In this document: positions 6,468 through 12,991 of the stretch, one piece after another
Layout: the number at the start of each line of letters is the position of its first letter
Numbering within the stretch: position 1 is the first letter of the stretch
Assembly (NCBI GenBank): GCA_016710435.1
Contig: JADJVV010000016.1
Location: 1 to 16,349 of the forward strand
DNA from: Hyphomicrobiales bacterium
GTDB lineage: Bacteria > Pseudomonadota > Alphaproteobacteria > Rhizobiales > Aestuariivirgaceae
Direction: 5' to 3'
Length of the DNA: 16,349 nucleotides
Translations under genes and position numbers: made by a program
Notes under the pieces: generated by a model
Seen by the model: the letters and a program-made list of their open reading frames with translations, nothing else
What the model was told of the DNA's origin: nothing
Databases searched by the model: none

Positions 6468-7412
6468 TTAACGCCGGTTGCTGGCGTGCGAATCAGCATT
6501 GGCCCCCTGCGTACTGGTGGCGTACGCCGTGCTCGCGGTTGTCGCCGCGGTTCCCAGCCCGAGCGTACTGCGTGCGGTGTTGGCGTCAGCATCATCAACG
6601 AGCGTGGCGCCCCATGCGGATATTCCGTGTGCTGTCGTTACCGAGTTGTGCGTCGATACCGCGCCGGCCGCCTCAAAGTCGCCCGTAGCAGAAGCCGCAG
6701 CCGTGCCTAGCGTCGGCCTCCCTGAAAGCGAGGCATAGGCGATCTGCGCCCCGTCGCCGCCGTCGTGGTTGTGCGAGTCGCCGCCTGTGACGCCTTTGGA
6801 GATTGGCGCGTATCGGGCATCCCCTCGCGCATCGGTGTGATAGTGACCGTGGTCGTCGTCAGCCAGCCCGGTCAAGGCGCCGTGGTCTGATACCCCACCA
6901 GGTAGGCTGGTCAAGGCGCTACCGTCCAGGGCAGGCAGCTTGCCGCCGGTTTGCACCTGAACGAGATCCCCCACGGCGGTGCCAGCGTCGAGGTACGCCG
7001 CAGTGCCAAGGTCCGCTTCAAGCGGGTAGACGCCGTGCGGGTCAAGGGCGGACTCGTGCGCCGCAATCGCCGTCGCGACAGTGCCTGCAATATCGTGCGC
7101 GGCAGTGTCCGCCTCGTGGTCTGCGAGGTCGCTCGATGCAAGCGCCGCATTGGCAAGCGCCGAGATTGCGTCGGCAGCAGCATCCGCGGCTGCGTCGGCC
7201 GCCGCCATCGCCGTAGCGATCACCCCGACCAGTCGATACTCGATAGAGCCCGTGTCGGTCGTGCCCGTCTTGCCGATAACCGCCTGTATCGCCCGCGTCC
7301 GCGCTTCCAATTCAGAATGATGCTCGGGGTGTGTCGGGCTCGATCCTCCGAGCGACTCTCCAGCGCCAGGCGTGGGCAGAAGCGGGTCAAGCTCTGCGGG
7401 GAAATTACTCAT
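6468..7412 (-). CDS. Tail fibre protein, N-terminal part (ends at a probable premature TAA)
   Basis: 314 codons. Residues 25-60 (THPEHHSELEARTRAIQAVI, then GSIEYRL) match the N-terminal virion-attachment segment of many phage fibres. Residues about 64-95 are Ala-rich and probably a trimeric coiled coil. A shaft follows with DHGALTGLADDDHGHYHTDA (176-195), SHNHDGGDGAQI (213-224) and LSGRPTLGTAAAS; the clustered HxH motifs resemble metal-binding sites in trimeric fibre shafts. The last segment (RSTLGLGTAATTASTAYATS) is a fibre repeat normally followed by further repeats, but the frame ends soon after at NRR-TAA. The next 39 codons and the following ORF are in the same frame and continue the fibre pattern, giving about 984 sense codons if read as one. 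The ATG starts 9 nt after the preceding TAG; the ribosome-binding site is weak. Confidence 0.87.
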   Translation of the reverse strand: MSNFPAELDPLLPTPGAGESLGGSSPTHPEHHSELEARTRAIQAVIGKTGTTDTGSIEYRLVGVIATAMAAADAAADAAADAISALANAALASSDLADHEADTAAHDIAGTVATAIAAHESALDPHGVYPLEADLGTAAYLDAGTAVGDLVQVQTGGKLPALDGSALTSLPGGVSDHGALTGLADDDHGHYHTDARGDARYAPISKGVTGGDSHNHDGGDGAQIAYASLSGRPTLGTAAASATGDFEAAGAVSTHNSVTTAHGISAWGATLVDDADANTARSTLGLGTAATTASTAYATSTQGANADSHASNRR

Positions 7413-7421
7413 GTCGTCTCG

Positions 7422-7796
7422 CTATTGTGTGAATCTAATCTGCAGCGCATCAGGCATGTGCCCGTTCCACCAGAACACAAACACCGCTAGAAGGGCTGAC
7501 AAAATCGCCCAAAAAGAGCCTGAGCCGATCTGCTCGATCCTCGCTCGCCAAAACTGGCTGTAGAACCGCGCACGCTCGATGCGCGCCTCATGATCAAGCC
7601 GGTGCAGCGTGGGGTTCCCCTCGGGGAAAGCTGACGCAAACTGCGCCATTGCGACCTTTTTGAACTCCTCTTCGTCCTTGATGTGCGCCTCAACCATCTC
7701 GCGCATGGGCCGCAGCGCATCCAGATCGGATCGCAAGTGCGAAACCTCTCCGAGAATCGTGTTCAATACGTTGATGACCGGATCGGTATCACCCAT
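7422..7796 (-). CDS. Coiled-coil protein with C-terminal membrane helix (lysis or membrane-penetration candidate)
   Basis: 124 residues. Residues about 5-55 are helical and charged (INVLNTILGEVSHLRSDLDA), residues 64-90 a second charged helix (HRLDHEARIERARFYSQFWR), and 93-110 a strong membrane segment (GSFWAILSALLAVFVFWW), with a 14-residue tail. No N-terminal signal peptide is present, so the topology is probably N-in with a single C-terminal anchor. Similar small coiled-coil/anchor proteins occur in phage structural and lysis regions; some are called holins, others have no known role. It lacks a catalytic motif. The ATG overlaps the upstream stop by 8 nt, suggesting coupling. It sits directly before the tail fibre gene. 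Confidence 0.85.
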   Translation of the reverse strand: MGDTDPVINVLNTILGEVSHLRSDLDALRPMREMVEAHIKDEEEFKKVAMAQFASAFPEGNPTLHRLDHEARIERARFYSQFWRARIEQIGSGSFWAILSALLAVFVFWWNGHMPDALQIRFTQ

Positions 7797-8571
7797 TGCT
7801 GGTCGCCTCTTTGGTCGTCGTCACCGTGCCGACAAGCAGCTTTGTGACGACTGGCACCGCGTCATCGCTGAATAATTCCAACTCGTACTCGCCGGACTTC
7901 CAACCTTGCGCCGCCAGCGCGACATCTGAGGCGGACACAATGAAGGTGATGGTGAAAAGCAGCTCGTCGATGACGATGCGCCCGTTGGCCGTCGTGAGTC
8001 GGATCAGGTCTTGCAGGTCGAGCACATCGCCTGGCGAGTACGTCGCCCCGGCCACCCACTCTTTTTCCGGGTCGCCGGATGTTGCCGCTACCCAAGTAAC
8101 CGCGCCGTCCGTGCCTGCGCCGGCCGGCTTCGTCGCGCCAGACACGCCGCCGACCGAGCACTCGACAAGATTGGTGATGCCACGCTTGCGCTTGACCGCC
8201 ATCCGTGCGCCGAACCCGGCCAGCGATTTCGGCGTGTTGTATTGCAGCACGCCGCCCGACTGGTAGTCCGGCAAATGCACGGCATTAACGCCGTTGAATT
8301 CGATCGTGTTGGCGTCAAGGGCCGTGAAATCCCGGTAATCCTCTTCCTTGATGTCGCTCGGGTCGCCTGCGTTCAACGCCTTCGGGCCGACAAGCCCGGT
8401 CAGAACGCCGCGCCATGTGACTGGCGCCCCGTGCCCGGTCACGGTGAATGTCGCGGGGGCCTTCTTTGTCATTGCCGTGATTTCACGATAGACGATCGGC
8501 GGAACCTCCCATCGAACGGCATAGGCGAAAGTGGTCCCGGACACCCACTCAAAATCTTTAACCAGGCTCAT
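7789..8571 (-). CDS. Conserved beta-rich virion protein, function unknown
   Basis: 260 residues. An N-terminal module includes AMTKKAPATFTVTGHGAPVT (33-52) and VGPKALNAGD, followed by ALDANTIEFNGVNAVHLPDY and SGGVLQYNTP. The 'AP-x-TVTGHG ... LN ... NTIEF-GVNA' order resembles beta modules repeated in phage tail and stopper proteins. A middle Gly-rich section (GTDGAVTWVAATSGD) leads to EWVAGATYSPGDVLDL, reminiscent of small carbohydrate-binding modules. The C-terminus (GWKSGEYELELFSDDAVPVV, then TKLLVGTVTTT) matches a pattern I associate with phage structural proteins: a WxxGEYxxEL strand pair followed by a G-x-VTV strand. It is probably a virion component at the head-tail or tail level. It overlaps its upstream neighbour as ATGA and its downstream neighbour by 8 nt. 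Confidence 0.85.
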   Translation of the reverse strand: MSLVKDFEWVSGTTFAYAVRWEVPPIVYREITAMTKKAPATFTVTGHGAPVTWRGVLTGLVGPKALNAGDPSDIKEEDYRDFTALDANTIEFNGVNAVHLPDYQSGGVLQYNTPKSLAGFGARMAVKRKRGITNLVECSVGGVSGATKPAGAGTDGAVTWVAATSGDPEKEWVAGATYSPGDVLDLQDLIRLTTANGRIVIDELLFTITFIVSASDVALAAQGWKSGEYELELFSDDAVPVVTKLLVGTVTTTKEATSNG

Positions 8572-8918
8572 TGCGTGTCGTCCCGGCGCAGCCGATCCTG
8601 AATGCCGGCTATGATCTTGTCGGCCTCTTCTTCGGATATCCCGGATAAGGCATTAGCGACTTGCGGCAGGCCGATCTTGTCCGAGCTGATGACCGTCGTC
8701 CCGGCGCAGACCAGTCCGAGCAGCGCCGAAGCGATCAAACCCGCCTCATCGACAGTCACGGCAAAGTCGTACCGGTCGGACAGCGCCGCATAGACGGCCG
8801 CATAAACGCCGAGCAGGGCCGGAATGATCGCAGAGGCAATCACCGCTATCGACTTGACTAGCCCAGGGTTTTGAACCGCGCTACCTTTCTGTAGTGGCTT
8901 CAGCATTTTCGTCACCAT
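8568..8918 (-). CDS. Small two-helix membrane protein, holin candidate
   Basis: 116 residues with two hydrophobic segments: about 24-46 (AVIASAIIPALLGVYAAVYA) and about 58-77 (AGLIASALLGLVCAGTTVIS), joined by a short polar loop (LSDRYDFAVTVDE), and a charged C-terminal tail (SEEEADKIIAGIQDRLRRDD). The size, two membrane helices and charged tail fit class II-like holins, which permeabilise the inner membrane at lysis. No endolysin or spanin lies next to it, however, so a role in virion assembly or membrane passage of DNA cannot be excluded. The ATG overlaps the upstream stop by 7 nt (ATGGTGA), and its own stop overlaps the next start as ATGA. Translation is probably coupled across this run of genes. 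Confidence 0.82.
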   Translation of the reverse strand: MVTKMLKPLQKGSAVQNPGLVKSIAVIASAIIPALLGVYAAVYAALSDRYDFAVTVDEAGLIASALLGLVCAGTTVISSDKIGLPQVANALSGISEEEADKIIAGIQDRLRRDDTQ

Positions 8919-9571
8919 GCCTTGATTTTGTGAGGGCGGTTCGCTGCGTTGCGCCGCACATACCCCGCGGTTGGCCGGTTGCCGAAATGAGCCTCGAACC
9001 GCGACAGTGACGCCGCAGCCTTGCCGGGATGCTCGGTATCCACGTCGGGGATTGAGTAGGCGCGAAAATCAACCCAATCGAACAACGCCAAGTGATGCGC
9101 CGTGGCGATTTCGGGGCGATCTTCTGCGCGAATCATTGGCCTCATCGGGCCGCGATAGACCTCCATCTGCACCGCGTATGCCGCATCCGCGATGCGATTG
9201 AAGGCGACTGACTTGTCTTCATGCACGAAATGCGTCGGCGCTCCGGTGCGCTCACGCCAGCGCGGGTCGATGCGATCCAACTCTTTGCGCGTCACTTGGG
9301 TCAAGTGATGAACGCAGTTCGCAGAATCGACCAGCCACGCCTTGCTTATCTCGTGGATGGATTGGCTAATGTCTGCGCGACGGTCGCCGGCAACCAGCGA
9401 CAGCTCAGTCGCCGCCGAGCAGTCGTCAAAGATCAGGCGCGCGCGAATCGCGGCTTCTGACTCAGCCTCGCTGTACCATTCCGCGAACGCCTCCGGCGAC
9501 CACAGGGGCTTTGAGGAAACCGTGTCCGTGCAGCTTTCGCGCCAACGACGTTCCGCTTCGCCAAGGTTCAT
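8912..9571 (-). CDS. Head-tail connector (adaptor-like) protein
   Basis: 219 residues. The pattern matches phage adaptor proteins of the DUF6682 type: an N-terminal WSPEAFAEWYSEAESEAAIR (24-43), helices with RARLIFDD, a beta turn (LSVAGD-like SLVAGDRRADIS), HLTQVTRKELDRIDPRWRER, then TGAPTHFVHEDKS, VYRGPMRPM, RPEIATAHHLALFDWVDFRA and a final helix ASLSRFEAHFG. In this family the protein docks beneath the portal to join head and tail; that role is inferred from family and position (after capsid genes, before tail genes). No Shine-Dalgarno is evident before the ATG; a 9-bp tandem repeat covers that spot instead, so translation may depend on the preceding gene ending 10 nt away. It overlaps the holin-like gene by 7 nt. 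Confidence 0.87.
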   Translation of the reverse strand: MNLGEAERRWRESCTDTVSSKPLWSPEAFAEWYSEAESEAAIRARLIFDDCSAATELSLVAGDRRADISQSIHEISKAWLVDSANCVHHLTQVTRKELDRIDPRWRERTGAPTHFVHEDKSVAFNRIADAAYAVQMEVYRGPMRPMIRAEDRPEIATAHHLALFDWVDFRAYSIPDVDTEHPGKAAASLSRFEAHFGNRPTAGYVRRNAANRPHKIKAW

Positions 9572-9589
9572 ATCAGATCAATCAGATCA
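9572..9589 (-). repeat. 9-bp perfect tandem repeat at a stop/start junction
   Basis: The minus strand reads TGATCTGAT twice in a row. The first copy holds the TGA of the upstream gene and the second abuts the ATG at 9571. It stands where a ribosome-binding site would be expected. Confidence 0.75.
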
Positions 9590-10004
9590 TGATGCCGAAT
9601 TGCTCGACAAGTCGGACCGCCTCGGAGCGCAATGCAGCGACGCCCTTCCGGCCATCCAGCTTCTGCTGATAGTTCTGCTCAACGAAATCGCGCACTTGGT
9701 TGGCGTCCATTTGGCCGATCGACATCACCGCTTCTTGCTCGGGGGTGTCGACCTCCTTGTCTGCTCTCCGCTCAGGCTCGCCAACAGCGGCACGGTCGAT
9801 GGGCAGCTCGTTTTCTTCCGCCTTCACTTCTTCGTACTGGTCCGGGTGGCGCACCATGCGCAGGGCCACCGCGGGGACGACAAGCTTTACCTCTCGGCGC
9901 GTCCACGTCCCGGTCCCGTACAGGTGGTCGAAACACGTTTCGTCGCGGCCGATGTAACGAATGAAAATCCCGCTCGCCTGGGCAACGATGCTTGGCGTCT
10001 GCAT
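9582..10004 (-). CDS. Conserved phage head-region protein, function unknown
   Basis: 140 residues. The N-terminal half is a compact module: FIRYIGRDETCFDHLYGTGT (14-33), then REVKLVVPAVALRMVRHPDQ (37-56). The 'RYIG-x(6)-D-LYGTG-W ... VPA-A-x-HPD-Y' signature recurs in proteins encoded just after the major capsid gene in phages I recall. A charged linker (residues 60-92, rich in E/D/R) joins it to a C-terminal helical domain (VRDFVEQNYQQKLDGRKGVA, LRSEAVRLVEQFGI) resembling a small helix-extended-loop-helix binding domain. No function is established to my knowledge; a minor head or connector role is likely from position. AAGGAG lies 8 nt before the ATG, a strong ribosome-binding site. A GC-rich hairpin lies just upstream. 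Confidence 0.87.
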   Translation of the reverse strand: MQTPSIVAQASGIFIRYIGRDETCFDHLYGTGTWTRREVKLVVPAVALRMVRHPDQYEEVKAEENELPIDRAAVGEPERRADKEVDTPEQEAVMSIGQMDANQVRDFVEQNYQQKLDGRKGVAALRSEAVRLVEQFGIMI

Positions 10005-10024
10005 TCTCGATACTCCTTGCTCTC

Positions 10025-10048
10025 CCCCGGCGGATTGCGCCGCCGGGG
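10025..10048 (-). other. Intercistronic hairpin (9-bp stem, 6-nt loop)
   Basis: ccccggcgg (10025-10033) and ccgccgggg (10040-10048) are perfect inverted repeats. No U-run follows on the minus strand, so it is not a standard terminator. It lies 7 nt after the decoration-like gene and 21 nt before the next start, just upstream of the AAGGAG. It may stabilise the 3' end of the head message or dampen downstream expression. Confidence 0.7.
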
Positions 10049-10054
10049 TGGTGG

Positions 10055-10531
10055 TTACACGCCGGACAGAACCCCGAAGATCATGGCCGTCAGCTCACCG
10101 GCCGCGGCCTGAGTCGCGCCACCGTTGGTCAGCACCAGGTAAGCGTCCTTGGGCAGCTTCACCGGCTTGACGGCCGGGTTGTTGGCGACCAGTCGGGCAG
10201 CGGTGGCCAGCGAGGTGGCGACAATGAAGTAGTCATCGTCCTGCGGCACCGTGGCGTCGTCGACGCCGTCGACGTAGGCGAATCCGAGCTTGCCGGTGGA
10301 CGCTGCGGTGAATGCGTCATTGATGGCGACAATCGCGGTTTGCAGGGACAGGCCAGCCGGCAGAATGCCGATACGCACCACGTCGCCACTGGCCACGGCG
10401 GTCGCCTTGTCGGAATCGACGAAGACGCCGGAGGCATTGGTGGCGAACTTGAAGTTTTCGGTCCAGGCGTTGCCGCAAGCCGCGGAGAAAGTGACCATCT
10501 GGCGGATGGCTTTTTTGGTGACGGTTGACAT
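10055..10531 (-). CDS. Small head protein, decoration-like
   Basis: 158 residues directly downstream of the major capsid gene. Segments: AWTENFKFATNASGVFVDSD, SGDVVRIGILPAGLSLQTAI (49-68), VAINDAFTAASTGKLGFAYV, DGVDDATVPQDDDYF, and a C-terminal LVLTNGGATQAAAGELTAMI. The 'GDVV-IG-LPAG' turn followed by 'AF-A-T-KLGFA' is a pattern I know from small phage proteins that accompany capsid genes and are often called head decoration or stabilisation proteins; this is inference. It is beta-rich with no membrane segment. AAAGGAG lies 8 nt before the ATG, the strongest ribosome-binding site in the window with that of the capsid gene, as expected for an abundant virion protein. A second ATG at 10538 is out of frame and ignored. 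Confidence 0.88.
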   Translation of the reverse strand: MSTVTKKAIRQMVTFSAACGNAWTENFKFATNASGVFVDSDKATAVASGDVVRIGILPAGLSLQTAIVAINDAFTAASTGKLGFAYVDGVDDATVPQDDDYFIVATSLATAARLVANNPAVKPVKLPKDAYLVLTNGGATQAAAGELTAMIFGVLSGV

Positions 10532-10553
10532 AGGTCATGCTCCTTTAAGGCGA

Positions 10554-10569
10554 GCCGGCGCGTGCCGGC
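10554..10569 (-). other. Intercistronic hairpin between capsid and decoration-like genes
   Basis: gccggc (10554-10559), loop gcgt, gccggc (10564-10569). Each arm is itself palindromic. No U-run follows. It lies 29 nt after the capsid stop and 23 nt before the next start, immediately upstream of the AAAGGAG. Confidence 0.6.
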
Positions 10570-10597
10570 CCGCGTTGATGCGTGCGAACGGAACGGC

Positions 10598-11872
10598 TTA
10601 CGGGATCAGCGCGACGGCGGTGTCGATGGCAATCACCGAGTTGTCGGTGTATTCGAGGCCATTGCCGAAATCCACCTCGAAGCGAATCTTGCTCTTGCCG
10701 CCAATGGCGCCGACCAGGACTTCCAGCTTGTCGCCGTGGTCCATCGGCACTTCAGACCAGAAGTACGGCTGCGCCGACTGGCGCGACTTGCCGTAGGCCT
10801 CACAGAGCGCTTGCCCGCCAAGCAAGATGGCGCGATCGACGGCGAACCCGGTTCCGAAAGCCGCCGGAACAAGGTCAACCGCCGTCTCGACAAGGCTGGT
10901 CGTCGATGCGCACCAGCGAACGACATCACCGGCAAAGAAGCGGATCGGCTTGGGCATGCGCACGATCAGGATGCCGTTGAACAGACCCACGTCGCCCATA
11001 AAGATCGGGTGATTCTTGGCGGTCGAGGCCCGCGCCATTGCCTGCGCTTGAAGTGTGCGGAAGTTCGTGCTCTTGGCGATCGAGGTGTATTGCTCGCTCG
11101 ACACCAGCAGGACGCGAAGCGGCGAATCGTTTGCTTGTAGGTCGCCCTCGAATTTGACCCCTTGAGGCGGCAGCGGCATGCTTTCCAGCTTCGTGCGCAA
11201 GGCGTCAAGCACGTCAGTGGTCATCAAGTCGGTAGTGGCGATGTCCAACTCGTTGGCAGTGGCTGAAACGCGAGCCAGACTACCGGCCTTGCCGATGTAG
11301 TGGCGGTTGCGAGTCGGGGCGCGAACGGGGTTGATCATGATTTCCGCGAAATCCGGGTCCGACTCAAGCGGGATCGCCCATTCGATGTTGTTCTCGCTGC
11401 CGCGGGCGCCGGCCAAATGGACCAGCGTGCTTTGATCTTCGTAGCGCATGAAGTAGTTCAGCGCCACGGCCCGCGCCAGTTCGCGCAGCTTGTGGGGCGT
11501 GCGCTGCTGCGTCATCTTGCCGCCTGCATTGACTGGTTTGCGGTACTGGTTGATACGCAAACGGTCGTCGCTGAAATCGAGCCTCGCGCCCTTGCCCTCG
11601 GCGTAGGCCTCGCCCATGATCGGCTTGCCACCGATGGGGCGAACCAGGTCGAAGCTCACTTCGTCGCCCGCGCCGCTCGACAAGTCCTTGCAGCGGACGA
11701 TCGGCATGTCGTTGGGCGAGTGGAAGCGGAGCTTGTTTTCGGCGTCAGGCTGCTGCGGCAGCTTGCCCGTCAGCCGGTTGATGATGGTTTGGCGCTGCAT
11801 GCACGAGGCAAACAGGCCAACGGACTGAATGCTGAGCGCTTGCGGCGAGCCGTAGGGGATTGAAGTTTCCAT
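10598..11872 (-). CDS. Major capsid protein, N4-gp56 family
   Basis: 424 residues, the shell protein of the head. Segments typical of the N4-gp56/DUF4043 capsid family appear in order: an N-terminal GDEVSFDLVRPIGGKPIMGE (about 69-88), RLDFSDDRLRINQYRKPVNA (96-116 in part), GKMTQQRTPHKLRELARAVA (119-137), a helix with YFMRYEDQSTLVHLAGARGS, a central FRTLQAQAMARASTAKNHPI, GILIVRMPKPIRF, and a C-terminal AVDRAILLGGQALCEAYGKS with a beta end (SKIRFEVDFGNGLEYTDNSV). Length fits the family. Protomers are expected to form the HK97-like shell on the scaffold encoded upstream. AGGAG lies 8 nt before the ATG. The long upstream gap (a 26-codon ORF plus hairpins) is unusual in this operon and may allow separate, high expression. 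The stop is TAA. Confidence 0.95.
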   Translation of the reverse strand: METSIPYGSPQALSIQSVGLFASCMQRQTIINRLTGKLPQQPDAENKLRFHSPNDMPIVRCKDLSSGAGDEVSFDLVRPIGGKPIMGEAYAEGKGARLDFSDDRLRINQYRKPVNAGGKMTQQRTPHKLRELARAVALNYFMRYEDQSTLVHLAGARGSENNIEWAIPLESDPDFAEIMINPVRAPTRNRHYIGKAGSLARVSATANELDIATTDLMTTDVLDALRTKLESMPLPPQGVKFEGDLQANDSPLRVLLVSSEQYTSIAKSTNFRTLQAQAMARASTAKNHPIFMGDVGLFNGILIVRMPKPIRFFAGDVVRWCASTTSLVETAVDLVPAAFGTGFAVDRAILLGGQALCEAYGKSRQSAQPYFWSEVPMDHGDKLEVLVGAIGGKSKIRFEVDFGNGLEYTDNSVIAIDTAVALIP

Positions 11873-11898
11873 TTGAACTGCTCCTGTAGAGGATTGGG

Positions 11899-11913
11899 CG
11901 CGCCATCACGGCG
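11899..11913 (-). repeat. 15-bp repeat element upstream of the capsid gene, copy A
   Basis: cgcgccatcacggcg, identical to 12906-12920. It folds as a 4-bp hairpin (cgcc / ggcg, loop atcac). It begins 27 nt upstream of the capsid ATG, just beyond the Shine-Dalgarno. The first 6 nt of the gap after the 26-codon ORF also contain CATCAC, which can pair with GTGATG of this element. Confidence 0.75.
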
Positions 11914-11945
11914 GGCATTGCTTTGGTGATGCCTTTTTGCGGCGG

Positions 11946-12026
11946 TTACGTGTGCCGACGAATGAACAGCTCTCGCTGCTCCTCGGTCATTGCGTCCATC
12001 TTTCGAGCGAGTTCGTCGGGGGTCAT
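11946..12026 (-). CDS. 26-codon ORF between scaffold and capsid genes
   Basis: The ATG (12024-12026) overlaps the scaffold stop as ATGA, and the frame ends with TAA at 11946-11948. The peptide is MTPDELARKMDAMTEEQREL followed by FIRRHT: an amphipathic, highly charged helix with ordinary phage-like composition and no rare residues. The ATGA overlap is the same coupling used by several genes in the window, which is the best evidence that it is translated. No separate Shine-Dalgarno is needed or seen. A role is unknown; a small assembly helper, a C-terminal extension of the scaffold made by frameshifting, or a translational leader are all possible. It is far shorter than usual gene-calling limits. 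Confidence 0.55.
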   Translation of the reverse strand: MTPDELARKMDAMTEEQRELFIRRHT

Positions 12027-12877
12027 GCGTTTGCGACCGCCGTGTCTTCGTCGCGGTCCGGAACGGTGGCCGCAGGAATGTCGCCCATACTCGTGGGCGG
12101 CGGCTTCTTGGCTTCGGCGATTGCTGCGGCAGCCTTCTGCGCGGCGGTCAGCGCCGCCGGCGCTGGAGCCGGGGCGCTTTTGCCCATCACATCCTCAACG
12201 GCGGCCTTCAGCGCCGCGGCCGGGGATAGGCCTTTGCTCTCGATCAGGAAGTTGCGAACAGCCGTGACTTTTGCGACCGCCAGCGGGTTGGCATCCTTGC
12301 TGTTCAGGTCGAGAGACGGATGTTCAACCCATACGCGCTTGGCCTCAGCGTTCAACTCGGCGCGGGTGGCGGCATCCTGCTCGGCCTGGCGCTCAGCCAG
12401 CAGTTCGGCCCGGACGCGCTCAGTAATGCGGGCCTCGGCGCGGCGGTTGGTTTCGTCTCGGATTTGTTTGCGCAGCTCGGTAGCCGCGTCTTTGTCGCCG
12501 GCCTCAACTGCGTCGTCGGCCAGCATTTCAAGCTCGTCAAGGTCAATCTCGTCGGGCTCGGCGGGCTTTTCGTCGTCTTCTGCGGACGTCTTCTCGGCGG
12601 CGCCATTGTCGGAGCGCTGCCGGTCGGCCATGTCTTTCCAGAACCGGGCCTGCTCTCGAGTGTCCGTCAGTTCTTTGTCGCTGGCGTCCGGATCGGGCGC
12701 AGCCTCAGCGGCCGGCGCCGTGCCGGATTGCTCGTTTCCGTCGCCGTCGCCGCTTTCTTCCGAGCCGACATCAAGATCAATGCTCTTGCCGGCGAACAGG
12801 GCCGCCTGTTGATCTTCTGAAAGCGCTGCGAACTCGTCAGGAGAGTCCATGAACGAGTCGAAATCTCTTTCTGCCAT
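12023..12877 (-). CDS. Head scaffold-like protein
   Basis: 284 residues from the ATG at 12875-12877, with GGAG 10 nt upstream. An upstream in-frame ATG (12997) would add 40 Arg/Trp-rich residues unlike the rest and lacks support, so it is not used. The protein is strongly acidic at the N-terminus (SEESGDGDGNEQ, PAEPDEIDLDELEML), then a charged helix about 112-182 (DETNRRAEARITERVRAELL) likely to form a coiled coil, then VWVEHPSLDLNSKDANPLAV and an Ala/Pro-rich end. An acidic, helical, low-complexity protein encoded between portal and capsid is the usual place and character of a scaffold that guides capsid assembly and then leaves or is cleaved. There is no protease motif. The identification is by position and composition. 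Confidence 0.88.
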   Translation of the reverse strand: MAERDFDSFMDSPDEFAALSEDQQAALFAGKSIDLDVGSEESGDGDGNEQSGTAPAAEAAPDPDASDKELTDTREQARFWKDMADRQRSDNGAAEKTSAEDDEKPAEPDEIDLDELEMLADDAVEAGDKDAATELRKQIRDETNRRAEARITERVRAELLAERQAEQDAATRAELNAEAKRVWVEHPSLDLNSKDANPLAVAKVTAVRNFLIESKGLSPAAALKAAVEDVMGKSAPAPAPAALTAAQKAAAAIAEAKKPPPTSMGDIPAATVPDRDEDTAVANA

Positions 12878-12887
12878 TCCTTGCCGT

Positions 12888-12901
12888 CTCCATCTGCGGG
12901 A
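12888..12901 (-). repeat. 14-bp direct repeat, copy next to the scaffold start
   Basis: ctccatctgcggga; on the minus strand TCCCGCAGATGGAG. Its last four bases supply the GGAG Shine-Dalgarno of the scaffold gene. An identical copy lies 104 bp upstream at 12992-13005. Confidence 0.75.
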
Positions 12902-12905
12902 GTCC

Positions 12906-12920
12906 CGCGCCATCACGGCG
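12906..12920 (-). repeat. 15-bp repeat element upstream of the scaffold gene, copy B
   Basis: cgcgccatcacggcg, identical to 11899-11913. It begins 29 nt upstream of the scaffold ATG, almost the same distance as copy A from the capsid ATG (27 nt). Confidence 0.75.
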
Positions 12921-12991
12921 AGGGCCGGCCACCTCAAGCCAAGCGGCGAGAAGGTGGTCGGTAAATAATTGGCCGGGCAGTTACGCCCAGC

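Noticed and set aside
6468..6470. Reassigned TAA codon (alternative genetic code)
   Set aside because: TAA, TAG and TGA all end other clear genes in the window, so general reassignment is not supported; a nonsense mutation or local readthrough is enough.
10025..10048. Rho-independent terminator
   Set aside because: The stem is strong but no U-run follows on the minus strand, and a good ribosome-binding site and gene come right after it.
11937..12812. Long plus-strand open frame of 291 codons opposite the scaffold gene
   Set aside because: Ser/Ala-rich low-complexity product typical of the complement of a GC-rich gene; the minus-strand gene has the ribosome-binding site and context. The same applies to plus-strand frames at 9342-10112 and 14676-15482.
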